This document shows positions 24,558 to 31,482 of a stretch of 33,327 nucleotides of DNA, one piece after another; positions within the stretch are counted from its first letter, which is position 1, and each line of letters opens with the position of its first letter. The notes below the pieces were generated by a model, which did no database searches, was not told the DNA's origin, and was given only the letters and a program-made list of their open reading frames with translations. A program made the translations under genes and the position numbers. The DNA lies in the NCBI GenBank assembly GCA_902496845.1, contig CABVCJ010000017.1, forward strand, positions 1 to 33,327. Direction: 5' to 3'. The DNA comes from an uncultured Collinsella sp. GTDB taxonomy: Bacteria > Actinomycetota > Coriobacteriia > Coriobacteriales > Coriobacteriaceae.

Positions 24558-25754
24558 CTACGCCTCGCCGCACAGCCACCTCGCCAGATCCACGATCAAC
24601 ACTCCGTCGCGATCCGTGGCCTCGTGATGCGTGCGGGCGAGAATCATCTTGGGATACGCATCGCCAATGCTCAGCAGTGGCGAAATCTCGCGTTCAAATG
24701 TCTTATCCGAGCTGATGTCGTCGCTCACCTGAATGTAGAGCTTCTCGCTTCGCTTGATTGCTACAAAGTCTATTTCCTTTTTATAGAGCACGCCGACGTA
24801 TACCTCGTATCCGCGACGCAGCAGCTCGATTGCCACCATGTTCTCGTATACGCGTCCCCAATCCATATCACGTGTACCAAGAAGAGCATATTTAAACGCA
24901 TGGTCCGCCAGATAGTACTTCTCGCCGCTCTTAAGATATTTTTTGCCGCGAATGTCGTACCGACGAACTTTATAGAAGGCAAACGCATCGCACAGGTACC
25001 CCATGTACGTGCCGACCGTCTTGTTCGTAATCTTTAGCCCATCCGCATTTAATGCATCAGTAATGTTGCGTGCCGACGTAATGTTGGAAACGTTGTCCAT
25101 CATGTAATCGGCAATTCGCAGCAGCGCCGATTCGTTTCTCACGTTATGCCGCTGCACGATATCTCTCACGATGAGCGTCTTAAAGACGTTGGAGAGATAT
25201 TGATAGCGCTGCTCCTGCAGTGGATAAGGGTAAGAGCCGGACATACCGCCGGTTCTCGCGTACTCATCGAAGTCGCGGTCGACCTCGCCCTCATCGCCAT
25301 AGAGACGATACTCCTCAAACGAGAATGGGAAAACCTCGATCTCGAAGGTGCGCCCCGTAAAGAGCGTCGACAGATCGCTCGACAGCAAAAAGGCATTCGA
25401 TCCGGTGATGAAGATGTCGTACTGCTCGGATGCGTGAAGGCTGTTGATCGCGCGTTCAAAGCCGTCGCACATCTGAACCTCGTCGATAAGCAGGAAGTTT
25501 TGCTTGTCGGACACTCGATGATCTTTTACATAGGCGAGCAACGCGTGATACTCGAGCAGGTTCTCGAACTCGTCGAGGTTGTAGTTGATATGGATGACAT
25601 TCGAATTGGACAGATTTGCCTCCACGTAATCGCGAAGGGCCTCGAGCAATTTTGATTTACCGCTACGCCGGATACCCGTGATGACCTTGATATCCGGCAC
25701 GCCAATAAGGCTCGTCAACGTGTCCATATATGACGTTCTATTGATGAGTTTCAT
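24558..25754 (-). CDS. AAA_14/DUF4143 ATPase
   Basis: This 398-residue protein is of the large, poorly understood family with an AAA-type N-terminal domain and a DUF4143 C-terminal domain. Walker A is GIRRSGKSKLL (about 27-37). Walker B is FLLIDEVQ (about 87-94), followed by the sensor-like ITGSNAFLL. The C-terminal half has the family's YENMVAIELLRRGYEV and KEIDFVAI motifs, the latter resembling a PD-(D/E)XK nuclease core (E, D, K spacing). AGGAGG lies 5 nt before the ATG. Codon use and base composition look more AT-rich than the neighbouring coaX and folate genes. With the flanking palindromes this suggests acquisition by transfer. A role in defence, toxin control or mobile-element biology has been suspected for the family; none can be assigned here. 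Confidence 0.82.
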   Translation of the reverse strand: MKLINRTSYMDTLTSLIGVPDIKVITGIRRSGKSKLLEALRDYVEANLSNSNVIHINYNLDEFENLLEYHALLAYVKDHRVSDKQNFLLIDEVQMCDGFERAINSLHASEQYDIFITGSNAFLLSSDLSTLFTGRTFEIEVFPFSFEEYRLYGDEGEVDRDFDEYARTGGMSGSYPYPLQEQRYQYLSNVFKTLIVRDIVQRHNVRNESALLRIADYMMDNVSNITSARNITDALNADGLKITNKTVGTYMGYLCDAFAFYKVRRYDIRGKKYLKSGEKYYLADHAFKYALLGTRDMDWGRVYENMVAIELLRRGYEVYVGVLYKKEIDFVAIKRSEKLYIQVSDDISSDKTFEREISPLLSIGDAYPKMILARTHHEATDRDGVLIVDLARWLCGEA

Positions 25755-25780
25755 TGAGGCCTCCTCGCGGTCTTTTATCG

Positions 25781-25821
25781 CTATTCCTCAAAAACGAAAA
25801 ATTTTCAGTTTTGAGGAATAG
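25781..25821. repeat. Palindrome family copy 2
   Basis: The arms 25781-25800 and 25802-25821 pair over 20 bp with two mismatches. They carry the same CTATTCCTCAAAA-type sequence as the element beyond the other end of the ATPase gene. It lies 27 nt upstream of the ATPase start codon, in its leader or promoter. Confidence 0.85.
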
Positions 25822-25854
25822 ACTCTGTAGCAAATATACCTCGCGAAAGGCCGA

Positions 25855-25919
25855 GCCGCCTTAATCCTATTCCTCAAAAACGAAATTTTTTCAGTTTTGA
25901 GGAATAGGATTAAGGCGGC
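25855..25919. repeat. Palindrome family copy 3 (about 65 bp)
   Basis: This is the longest member: arms of about 31 bp (25855-25885 with 25889-25919) with two mismatches. It consists of the shared CTATTCCTCAAAA part extended outwards by GCCGCCTTAATC. It lies 34 nt from copy 2. No promoter could be placed confidently between the two. Confidence 0.88.
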
Positions 25920-25936
25920 CATTCTCTCGGGTCACG

Positions 25937-25974
25937 CAGAAGCCCTCCCCGGTGCAAGCCGAGAAGGGCTTCTG
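25937..25974. other. Stem-loop downstream of the biotin-ligase-like gene
   Basis: A perfect 10-bp stem (25937-25946 with 25965-25974) has an 18-nt loop. Neither side has a T-tract, so it is not a convincing intrinsic terminator. It may protect the 3' end of the minus-strand folate/biotin-ligase-like transcript. Confidence 0.4.
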
Positions 25975-26009
25975 TTGTCATCGTTATCTTTGAGCGCTGG
26001 CGCCTCGCG

Positions 26010-26711
26010 TTACAGCCCGCGAATCCGTACGGCCTCGGGCGGAAACTCCTGCTCGCCGGCATCGGTCTTGATAGTCGCGCGGCCCCAGATATCCAGGCCC
26101 GCAAACACACCGACCGCAAGCGGCAGGCCGTTGGGCGACACCGCCGCAACTTGGCGGCCCAGCAGCGGAACCATGTCGAAGTACTCGCCCAGCACGGGAG
26201 CCAGCGGCCCTGCGGCGCCTTGCGGCGTGTTGGCAACAACCGCCCAGGTGTCCACACGGGTCAGCAGGGCGGCGGCCAACTCTTCGACCAGCGCTTCGTC
26301 GGCCATATCTACACCGAGCTCGCTCAGCGCCGAACGCTCAATATCCACCGTCACGGCACCGAACATGCCCGCGGCACCGGCGCCGCCGTTGACGGCGACG
26401 CGCGCGAACGACGTCTCAAACGCAGGCGCGCCGCACACGATGTCACTCGGCCACTGGATGCCCACCTTGCCGGCAAGGCCCAGGCCCGGCGTCGACGCCG
26501 TGCCCACGAGCGCGTCCATCATGCCCATCGCCGCCACAAACGGCAGGCCGTGGAAAGCATGCATGTTCACGTCCGGGCGCACGACCAGCGAAAACGTCAA
26601 CGACGCCTCGCCCGCGCTCCAAGCGCACCAGCCCGCGGACGCACCCTCGCGGCCCGCGTCGCGCGCGGCGTCAAGCTCGGTACCGGCGGCTACAGCATTC
26701 ATCTCAATCAT
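26010..26711 (-). CDS. Degenerate biotin protein ligase-like protein
   Basis: This 233-residue protein has the layout of a BirA/LplA-type ligase without a DNA-binding domain. The segment LAGKVGIQWPSDIV (about 78-91) aligns with the KWPNDL region of biotin ligases. The C-terminal GVFAGLDIWGRATI...EQEFPPEAVRI matches the small C-terminal domain. Two hallmarks are altered. The GRGRxGR biotinyl-AMP loop is replaced by GREGASAGW, and the active-site lysine of KWPND is glutamine. It may be a non-catalytic relative or have a different substrate. Its ATG follows the TAG of the folate gene directly, so it is the last cistron of that unit. I am fairly sure of the fold, not of activity. Confidence 0.6.
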   Translation of the reverse strand: MIEMNAVAAGTELDAARDAGREGASAGWCAWSAGEASLTFSLVVRPDVNMHAFHGLPFVAAMGMMDALVGTASTPGLGLAGKVGIQWPSDIVCGAPAFETSFARVAVNGGAGAAGMFGAVTVDIERSALSELGVDMADEALVEELAAALLTRVDTWAVVANTPQGAAGPLAPVLGEYFDMVPLLGRQVAAVSPNGLPLAVGVFAGLDIWGRATIKTDAGEQEFPPEAVRIRGL

Positions 26712-28439
26712 CTACATGCGCCCCAATTCGCCCACGATATGACCCACGCGGTCCTCGGGCTCCTTGACCTCGACACCGTTGTAGCGGAAGAACCGCGCCG
26801 GGTCGTGCATCAGGTCCTCGAGCGGCACCAGCACAAAGTCGCGCTCGCCGATCAGCGGATGCGGCAGGCGCAGCTTCTTGCCGCCGTGGATCTCGCCGTC
26901 CATCCACAGCAGGTCCAGGTCGATGGTGCGCGGGCCGTTGACCTTGGCCTTCTTGGAGCGGTCGCGCCCCAGCTCGGCCTCGATCTTCATAAGCTCGTCG
27001 AGCAGCACCAACGGCGCCAGCTCAGTCTTAATCTCGATGACGGCGTTGGCAAATGCATCCTGGCGCGTCTCGTAGGCCGGCTCGCTCTCGTAAATGCGCG
27101 AGCAGTTGGACACGCAGGTGAGCGGAATCTCGGCGATCATGTCGCGCGCGGCGCGGATGTTGTCGCAACGATGCCCCAGGTTGGAGCCCACGGCCACAAA
27201 CGCACGACGCGGCTGCGGCTTGGCGACAGCCCAGTAACCGTTCAGGAACTGCGCAAAGCCGGTGACGTCGTGCACGCGCACGATGTTGGCACCGGCCTGG
27301 ATAGCGCCCAGGCACACGCCAAACGTGGCGGCATCGCGCGCGGCGGCCTCGGTCACGCCCGAGACGGCGCCCACAAAACGCTTGCGTGACACGGCGCACA
27401 TGAGCGGATAGCCCAGCGACGCCATCTTGGCGGTCTCGCGCTGGATGACGATGTCCTCGTTGGCCGTCTTGCCAAAGCCCGGGCCGGGATCGATGCAGAT
27501 GCGGTCGCGCGACACGCCGGCATGGATAAGCGTGCGGGCCTGATCGGACAGAAAGCCCATGACGCGGCGCATGATGGGCGCCGAATCGGGCAGGGTAAAG
27601 CGGCGGAGCTGAGAGGTGGGCACGTAGGCCTCCTCGCGGCGGGCGCTGCGGCGCATCATGGCTGCCAGGTGATCATTGGGCTCCGGCGCGGGCTCAGGGG
27701 TCGCGGCGGCCTCGGAGACAGGGGTAGCCTGCTCGGCGGCCGGTGCCTCCTGCTTCTGCTCGTCCGTGGACTCGGGCGCAGGCTCCGGATCGCCGAACGG
27801 CAGCGAGGGCTGCACCACGCCACCCGGGAGCTTTGCCTCGGGCTTAGGCTCGCCTAGCAGCTTGCCGCGGCGGCGGCGCGCCGGCTTCTCGGCCTCGCGC
27901 GCAGCCTCGGCAGCCGCTTCGCGCGCCTTCTCGGCAACAAACGCCGCGGCCGAGGTATCGAGCTGCACCGTCGCATGCGTGCGGGTGGGCGCCGCGATCT
28001 CGCCGGCGTGCATCACGATGACACCGCAGGTGCTCGTCGCGACAAATTCGACCATCTTGGGGTCGGTGAAGCCCGTCACGTCGTTGACAATCGAGGCGCC
28101 GCAGCGCACGGCCGCCTTGGCAACCGCCACGTGGCGCGTGTCGATCGAGACGATAGCACCCTCTTTGGCCAGCGCGCGTACCACGGGCAGCACGCGGCGA
28201 GCCTCCTCATCGGGGTTGACCGGGGTAAAGCCAGGACGCGTGGACTCGCCGCCCACGTCGATGATGTCGGCGCCGGCGTCGAGCATCGCCAGGCCGTACT
28301 CGATGGCGGCATCCGGGTCGAAGTGCTCCCCGCCGTCACTAAACGAATCGGGCGTCACGTTGAGGACGCCCATGATGCGCGGGCGGTCAAAGCTGAGCTC
28401 GTACTTTCCGCACCGCCATGTCTTACTATCGTTCGCCAT
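26712..28439 (-). CDS. folP: Dihydropteroate synthase-HPPK fusion (FolP-FolK)
   Basis: This 575-residue bifunctional folate enzyme makes dihydropteroate from pABA and supplies the pyrophosphorylated pterin for it. The DHPS part runs from 1 to about 405. It has GVLNVTPDSFSDGG near residue 25, VGGESTRPG, DTRH, VNDVTGF, ICIDPGPGFGKT (about 311-322) and SRKRF. Between about 145 and 275 it is interrupted by an Ala/Pro/Glu-rich low-complexity insertion. The HPPK part (about 410-575) has VAVGSNLGHRCDN and GPRTIDLDLLW. The frame is open upstream to 28502. AGGAGG is directly before one ATG and 6 nt before the ATG at 28439, which is chosen. The folK part is unambiguous, so folPK would also be an appropriate symbol. 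Confidence 0.9.
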   Translation of the reverse strand: MANDSKTWRCGKYELSFDRPRIMGVLNVTPDSFSDGGEHFDPDAAIEYGLAMLDAGADIIDVGGESTRPGFTPVNPDEEARRVLPVVRALAKEGAIVSIDTRHVAVAKAAVRCGASIVNDVTGFTDPKMVEFVATSTCGVIVMHAGEIAAPTRTHATVQLDTSAAAFVAEKAREAAAEAAREAEKPARRRRGKLLGEPKPEAKLPGGVVQPSLPFGDPEPAPESTDEQKQEAPAAEQATPVSEAAATPEPAPEPNDHLAAMMRRSARREEAYVPTSQLRRFTLPDSAPIMRRVMGFLSDQARTLIHAGVSRDRICIDPGPGFGKTANEDIVIQRETAKMASLGYPLMCAVSRKRFVGAVSGVTEAAARDAATFGVCLGAIQAGANIVRVHDVTGFAQFLNGYWAVAKPQPRRAFVAVGSNLGHRCDNIRAARDMIAEIPLTCVSNCSRIYESEPAYETRQDAFANAVIEIKTELAPLVLLDELMKIEAELGRDRSKKAKVNGPRTIDLDLLWMDGEIHGGKKLRLPHPLIGERDFVLVPLEDLMHDPARFFRYNGVEVKEPEDRVGHIVGELGRM

Positions 28440-28457
28440 GAACATCCTCCTAAAATG

Positions 28458-28491
28458 CCCGCGCCGCCGCGCTCGGGCGCAGGCGGCGGGG
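28458..28491 (-). other. GC-rich stem-loop between cobB and folP
   Basis: A long GC-rich imperfect stem (about 28459-28472 with 28477-28490) in the 94-nt gap is followed on the minus strand by GGGCATTTTAGG. The short T run makes it a weak attenuator or terminator candidate just ahead of the folP ribosome site. Confidence 0.35.
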
Positions 28492-28533
28492 TCGCTTTGC
28501 AATCAGTCTTTCTATTGTATCCGCGCACACGGG

Positions 28534-29286
28534 CTAGAACGCAAACGCGGCCGCGATGTCGCAAGAAATCAGCAGGTCGGCATTTGCATCCTGATCGGTG
28601 GGAGCAAGATTGCAAATGGCCAGCGTATCGCCGGTAAAGTAGCGCGTAAGGCCCGCCGCCGGATACACCACGAGCGAGGTCCCGCCCACAATGAGGGCAT
28701 CGGCCGCGGCGATGGCGGCAACGGCGCCGGTCAGCACATGCTCGTCGAGCGGCTCCTCGTAGAGCACCACATCGGGCTTAATGCGCCCGCCGCACGCAGG
28801 GCACACAGGCACACCCGCGGCGTCCTCGTGCTCGCGCGAGCAAATCCACTCGGCGCTATAGACCGCGCCGCACGACTGGCAAATGTTGCGATGGACCGAG
28901 CCGTGCAGCTCGAACACACGCTGCGAGCCGGCCATCTGATGCAGGCCGTCAATATTTTGCGTCACCACGGCATCAAGCTTGCCGGCGCGCTCCAACTCGG
29001 CCAGCTTGGTGTGGCAGCGGTTGGGCTTAGCGCCAAGCGCGATCATCTTGGTGCGGTAGAAGTCGAAGAACTCGGCCGGATGCGCCTCGTAAAAGCTATG
29101 CGAGAGCATGGTCTCGGGCGGATAGGCAAACTGCTGGTGATACAGGCCGTCCACGCTGCGGAAATCGGGGATGCCGCTCGCCGTGGAAACACCCGCGCCG
29201 CCAAAGAAGACCGCGCGCTTGTGGGTGCCGAACAGCTCCGCCAGCGCAGCGGAGGCCTGCTTGGGATCCGTTATTGCCTGCGTCAT
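28534..29286 (-). CDS. cobB: Sir2-family NAD-dependent protein deacylase
   Basis: This 250-residue sirtuin removes acyl groups from lysines using NAD+. Motifs in order are GAGVSTASGIPDFRS (30-44), TQNIDGLH (109-116), the catalytic His in ELHGS (H128), a four-cysteine zinc site (C136, C139, C162, C165), and VGGTSLVVYPAA near 196-207. In sirtuin subclassification a Tyr/Arg pair after the NAD motif marks desuccinylases. Here the region reads FYRTKMI, so Y and R are present, but substrate choice is not decided. GGAGG lies 6 nt before the ATG. It is divergent from exoA and upstream of the folate gene, perhaps cotranscribed. Confidence 0.92.
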   Translation of the reverse strand: MTQAITDPKQASAALAELFGTHKRAVFFGGAGVSTASGIPDFRSVDGLYHQQFAYPPETMLSHSFYEAHPAEFFDFYRTKMIALGAKPNRCHTKLAELERAGKLDAVVTQNIDGLHQMAGSQRVFELHGSVHRNICQSCGAVYSAEWICSREHEDAAGVPVCPACGGRIKPDVVLYEEPLDEHVLTGAVAAIAAADALIVGGTSLVVYPAAGLTRYFTGDTLAICNLAPTDQDANADLLISCDIAAAFAF

Positions 29287-29422
29287 ATGAGTCCTCCGTC
29301 CTTGTTGGTCGGATGGCGGCGGGCGCTTGCCCGGCGCGCAGCCTTTGGGTCGACACGCGCGGAGCCCACCACCGCCCCTGTTGCGCTAATCTTAAGCCTG
29401 CCAACCCCGTCGAAAGGACACC

Positions 29423-30241
29423 ATGCCTCAGACTTACACTTTCGCCTCGTGGAACGTCAACGGTCTGCGCGCCGTGCTCAAAAAGGACCCGAGCTTTATT
29501 CAGATCGCGCAGGAGCTCAATGTCGATATCTTGGCGCTGCAAGAGACCAAGCTGCAGGAGGGTCAGGTCGATATCGACCTGCCCGGCTATCACCAAACCT
29601 GGAGCTACGCCGAGCGTAAAGGTTATTCGGGCACCGCGGTCTTTAGCCGCCAGGAACCGCTGCGCGTGCTGCGCGCCGACGCGCTGCCACCTTACGCCGA
29701 CGAGGGCGAGGCAGCCGAGCTCGTCGCCCAAGCCGCAACCGAGGGCCGCGTCTGCGCGCTCGAGTTCGACAAGTTTTGGTTTGTCGACGTCTACACGCCC
29801 AACGCCCAAAATGAGCTCGCGCGCATCGATGTACGCATGGCCTGGGACGATGCTTATCGCGGCTTTTTGAGCGCGCTTGAGCGCGAGACCGGCAAGCCCG
29901 TCGTAACCTGCGGCGACTTTAACGTGGCTCACGAGGAGATCGACCTTAAGAACCCCAAGTCCAACCGCGGCAACGCCGGCTTTTCGGACGAGGAGCGCGG
30001 CAAGTTTACCGAGCTGCTCGACGCCGGTTTTACCGACACCTGGCGCGCGGCCAATCCGGACGTCGAGGGCGTCTACAGCTGGTGGAGCTACCGCTTTAAT
30101 GCCCGTAAGAACAACGCAGGCTGGCGCATCGACTACTTCCTGGTAAGCGACGCAATCGCCGGCAACGTACGCGACACCGGCATCCGCGGCGACATCTTCG
30201 GCAGCGACCACTGCCCCGTCACCCTAGCCCTGGAGCTCTAA
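29423..30241 (+). CDS. xthA: Exodeoxyribonuclease III
   Basis: This 272-residue AP endonuclease/3'-5' exonuclease works in base-excision repair. It belongs to the exonuclease-endonuclease-phosphatase fold. Visible motifs are SWNVNGLRA (about 9-17), LALQETKLQ with the metal-binding Glu, YSGTAVFS, VDVYTPNA, GDFNVAHEEIDL (the Asp/Asn pair), YSWWSYR, GWRIDYFLVS, and the C-terminal SDHCPVTL with the catalytic His. Length is typical of the ExoA/XthA type. AAAGGA lies 4 nt before the ATG. It is a single gene read away from cobB across a 136-nt gap and followed by repeat-rich intergenic DNA. Confidence 0.95.
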   Translation: MPQTYTFASWNVNGLRAVLKKDPSFIQIAQELNVDILALQETKLQEGQVDIDLPGYHQTWSYAERKGYSGTAVFSRQEPLRVLRADALPPYADEGEAAELVAQAATEGRVCALEFDKFWFVDVYTPNAQNELARIDVRMAWDDAYRGFLSALERETGKPVVTCGDFNVAHEEIDLKNPKSNRGNAGFSDEERGKFTELLDAGFTDTWRAANPDVEGVYSWWSYRFNARKNNAGWRIDYFLVSDAIAGNVRDTGIRGDIFGSDHCPVTLALEL

Positions 30242-30246
30242 CCCCC

Positions 30247-30300
30247 AAATGATCCCCCGGGGACGGAGGAAAACGGATCATTTTGGCTCTCCGAGGATAC
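30247..30300. repeat. Leader block with GGGACGG...GGATC motif, copy 1
   Basis: AAATGATCC (30247-30255) and GGATCATTT (30275-30283) form a 9-bp hairpin just after exoA. The block GGGACGGAGGAAAACGGATC, then a GGC-CTC segment, recurs in related form 238 bp downstream (from 30498). Each copy lies 56-66 nt ahead of a long inverted-repeat element. Confidence 0.6.
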
Positions 30301-30315
30301 CTGCGTAATGCATCT

Positions 30316-30475
30316 GCCACGAAAAGCGCCCATCTACTACGTTTAAGCCACTACCCCCAACCACAGCGAACAACGCAAAAAGAAAACCGCAGGTAGAGAG
30401 CCTGCGGTTTTTCATAAAACGCGGGTATGGTTGGAGTTATCGGGTTAAACGTAGTAGATGGGCTGGTTTCGTGGC
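30316..30475. repeat. Long inverted-repeat element A (160 bp)
   Basis: The 30-nt arms (30316-30345 with 30446-30475) pair with a few mismatches around a 100-nt core. The core contains ACCCCCA near its left end, CCGCAGGTAGA in the middle and GTATGGT near its right end. The same features stand in the same order in element B (30564-30719), while the arm sequences of A and B are unrelated. The core also carries a bidirectional terminator-like hairpin. No open frame of interest is present. Confidence 0.85.
30384..30412. terminator. Bidirectional terminator inside element A
   Basis: A perfect 10-bp stem (30384-30393 with 30401-30410, 7-nt loop) is followed by TTTTT on the plus strand and by a T-rich run on the minus strand. 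It can serve exoA and also the minus-strand ECF operon that ends at 30765. Confidence 0.7.
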
Positions 30476-30497
30476 GGGCATCCCCAGCGACCGCTTA

Positions 30498-30535
30498 GGG
30501 ACGGGGAAACGGATCCTTTCGGCCCTCTGAGATCA
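30498..30535. repeat. Leader block with GGGACGG...GGATC motif, copy 2
   Basis: GGGACGGGGAAACGGATC followed by CTTTCGGCCCTCTGAG is a diverged copy of the block at 30260. It precedes element B as copy 1 precedes element A, so the whole of about 240 bp looks like an old tandem duplication. Confidence 0.55.
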
Positions 30536-30563
30536 GTGACGACAGCAATATATGCCGGCCATT

Positions 30564-30719
30564 TCAAAACTATGCCGGTTTACGGGGCTGAACCGCGAAC
30601 CCCCAGCCATACGCAATTCCGAAATAATAAAGCCGCAGGTAGATGGCTCGTCTATTTTCGAAAAATGCCGGTATGGTCTGCCTGTGTCAATTCAGCCCCG
30701 TAAACCGGCATAGTTTTGA
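30564..30719. repeat. Long inverted-repeat element B (156 bp, perfect arms)
   Basis: The 29-nt arms (30564-30592 with 30691-30719) are perfectly complementary around a 98-nt core. The core aligns with that of element A: ACCCCCAGCCA, a CCGCAGGTAGA block and GTATGGT are in register. The arms share no sequence with those of A. The T-tract hairpin of A is replaced here by a short AGCC/GGCT stem. The rest of the intergenic interval to 30764 holds nothing else recognisable. Confidence 0.9.
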
Positions 30720-30764
30720 TATGGCACCAAGGCAGCATTAATTCCCGCCCCGGTGCAACCGCCA

Positions 30765-31478
30765 CTACAGCCCGTACTTCACGACGACACGGTTGATGCG
30801 GCGACACCAGGGCTTGTACAGAGCGGCCAAAAACACGCAGGTCGCGAGGCTATGCATGATGTCGAACGGCACCGCCGTAGCAAGACGCGCTGCGGCGCCT
30901 GCCCAGGTGAGCGGCTGCACAAAACCGATGATGTCATACGCGTTGATCACGACGCCATACAGCAAGCCCGAGGCAAAGCCATATGCCAACAGCGCTGGCA
31001 TTCGCACGGTTCCATCGGCGCGGTCAAACGCGCCCGCATGCGCCAGTGCGCCACCGATATAGCCCACCAGACCCCAGGCATACATCTGCCACGGCGTCCA
31101 CATGCCCTGCCCAAAAAAGAAATTACTGGTCAGCGCTGCCAACGCGCCGACCATAAAACCATTGCGACGGCCAAGTGTCGCACCCGCGATAATGGCGATG
31201 GCACTCACGGGCTTAAAATCGGGAATGGGCCCAAACAGGATGCGCCCCGCCGCGGCCAGCGCCGCCAACACCAGCGTGGGCATGATCTGGCGCAGGCCCG
31301 GGCGCGAGGTCTCGTAGCCCGCAAAGAACAGTGCGAGCACGAGTGCCACAACAACCAGCATGGCAAGCGCCGCCTGCTCAATGCCCGCCAGCAACGCCGC
31401 AGTCATCACTGCCGGCACCGCCAGGAGTAGCGGAATCTCCATTTTTGTGAGTAGGCGCGAGGCGCGATGATCCGTCAT
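30765..31478 (-). CDS. ECF transporter substrate-binding (S) component
   Basis: This 237-residue membrane protein has about six hydrophobic segments. It is the S component that binds the vitamin or cofactor and hands it to the shared ABC module. The stretch FGPIPDFKPVSAIAIIAGAT, then FFFGQGMWTPWQMYAWGLVGYIGG, is characteristic of one ECF S family, for which cobalamin-type substrates (CbrT) have been proposed; I cannot fix the ligand. The open frame reaches 31511, but the ATG at 31478 (MTDHRAS) is preferred. It follows the ATPase stop (31483-31485) closely and avoids overlap. It is the last gene of the T-AA-S operon. The bidirectional hairpin inside element A lies about 350 nt downstream. Confidence 0.8.
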   Translation of the reverse strand: MTDHRASRLLTKMEIPLLLAVPAVMTAALLAGIEQAALAMLVVVALVLALFFAGYETSRPGLRQIMPTLVLAALAAAGRILFGPIPDFKPVSAIAIIAGATLGRRNGFMVGALAALTSNFFFGQGMWTPWQMYAWGLVGYIGGALAHAGAFDRADGTVRMPALLAYGFASGLLYGVVINAYDIIGFVQPLTWAGAAARLATAVPFDIMHSLATCVFLAALYKPWCRRINRVVVKYGL

Positions 31479-31482
31479 CCCA

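Noticed and set aside
25937..25974. Intrinsic terminator after the biotin-ligase-like gene
   Set aside because: The stem is good, but there is no T-tract on either strand, so it is listed only as a stem-loop.
30316..30719. Retron non-coding RNAs
   Set aside because: Paired outer arms around a folded core recall retron msr-msd regions, but no reverse transcriptase is nearby and the expected internal layout was not recognisable.
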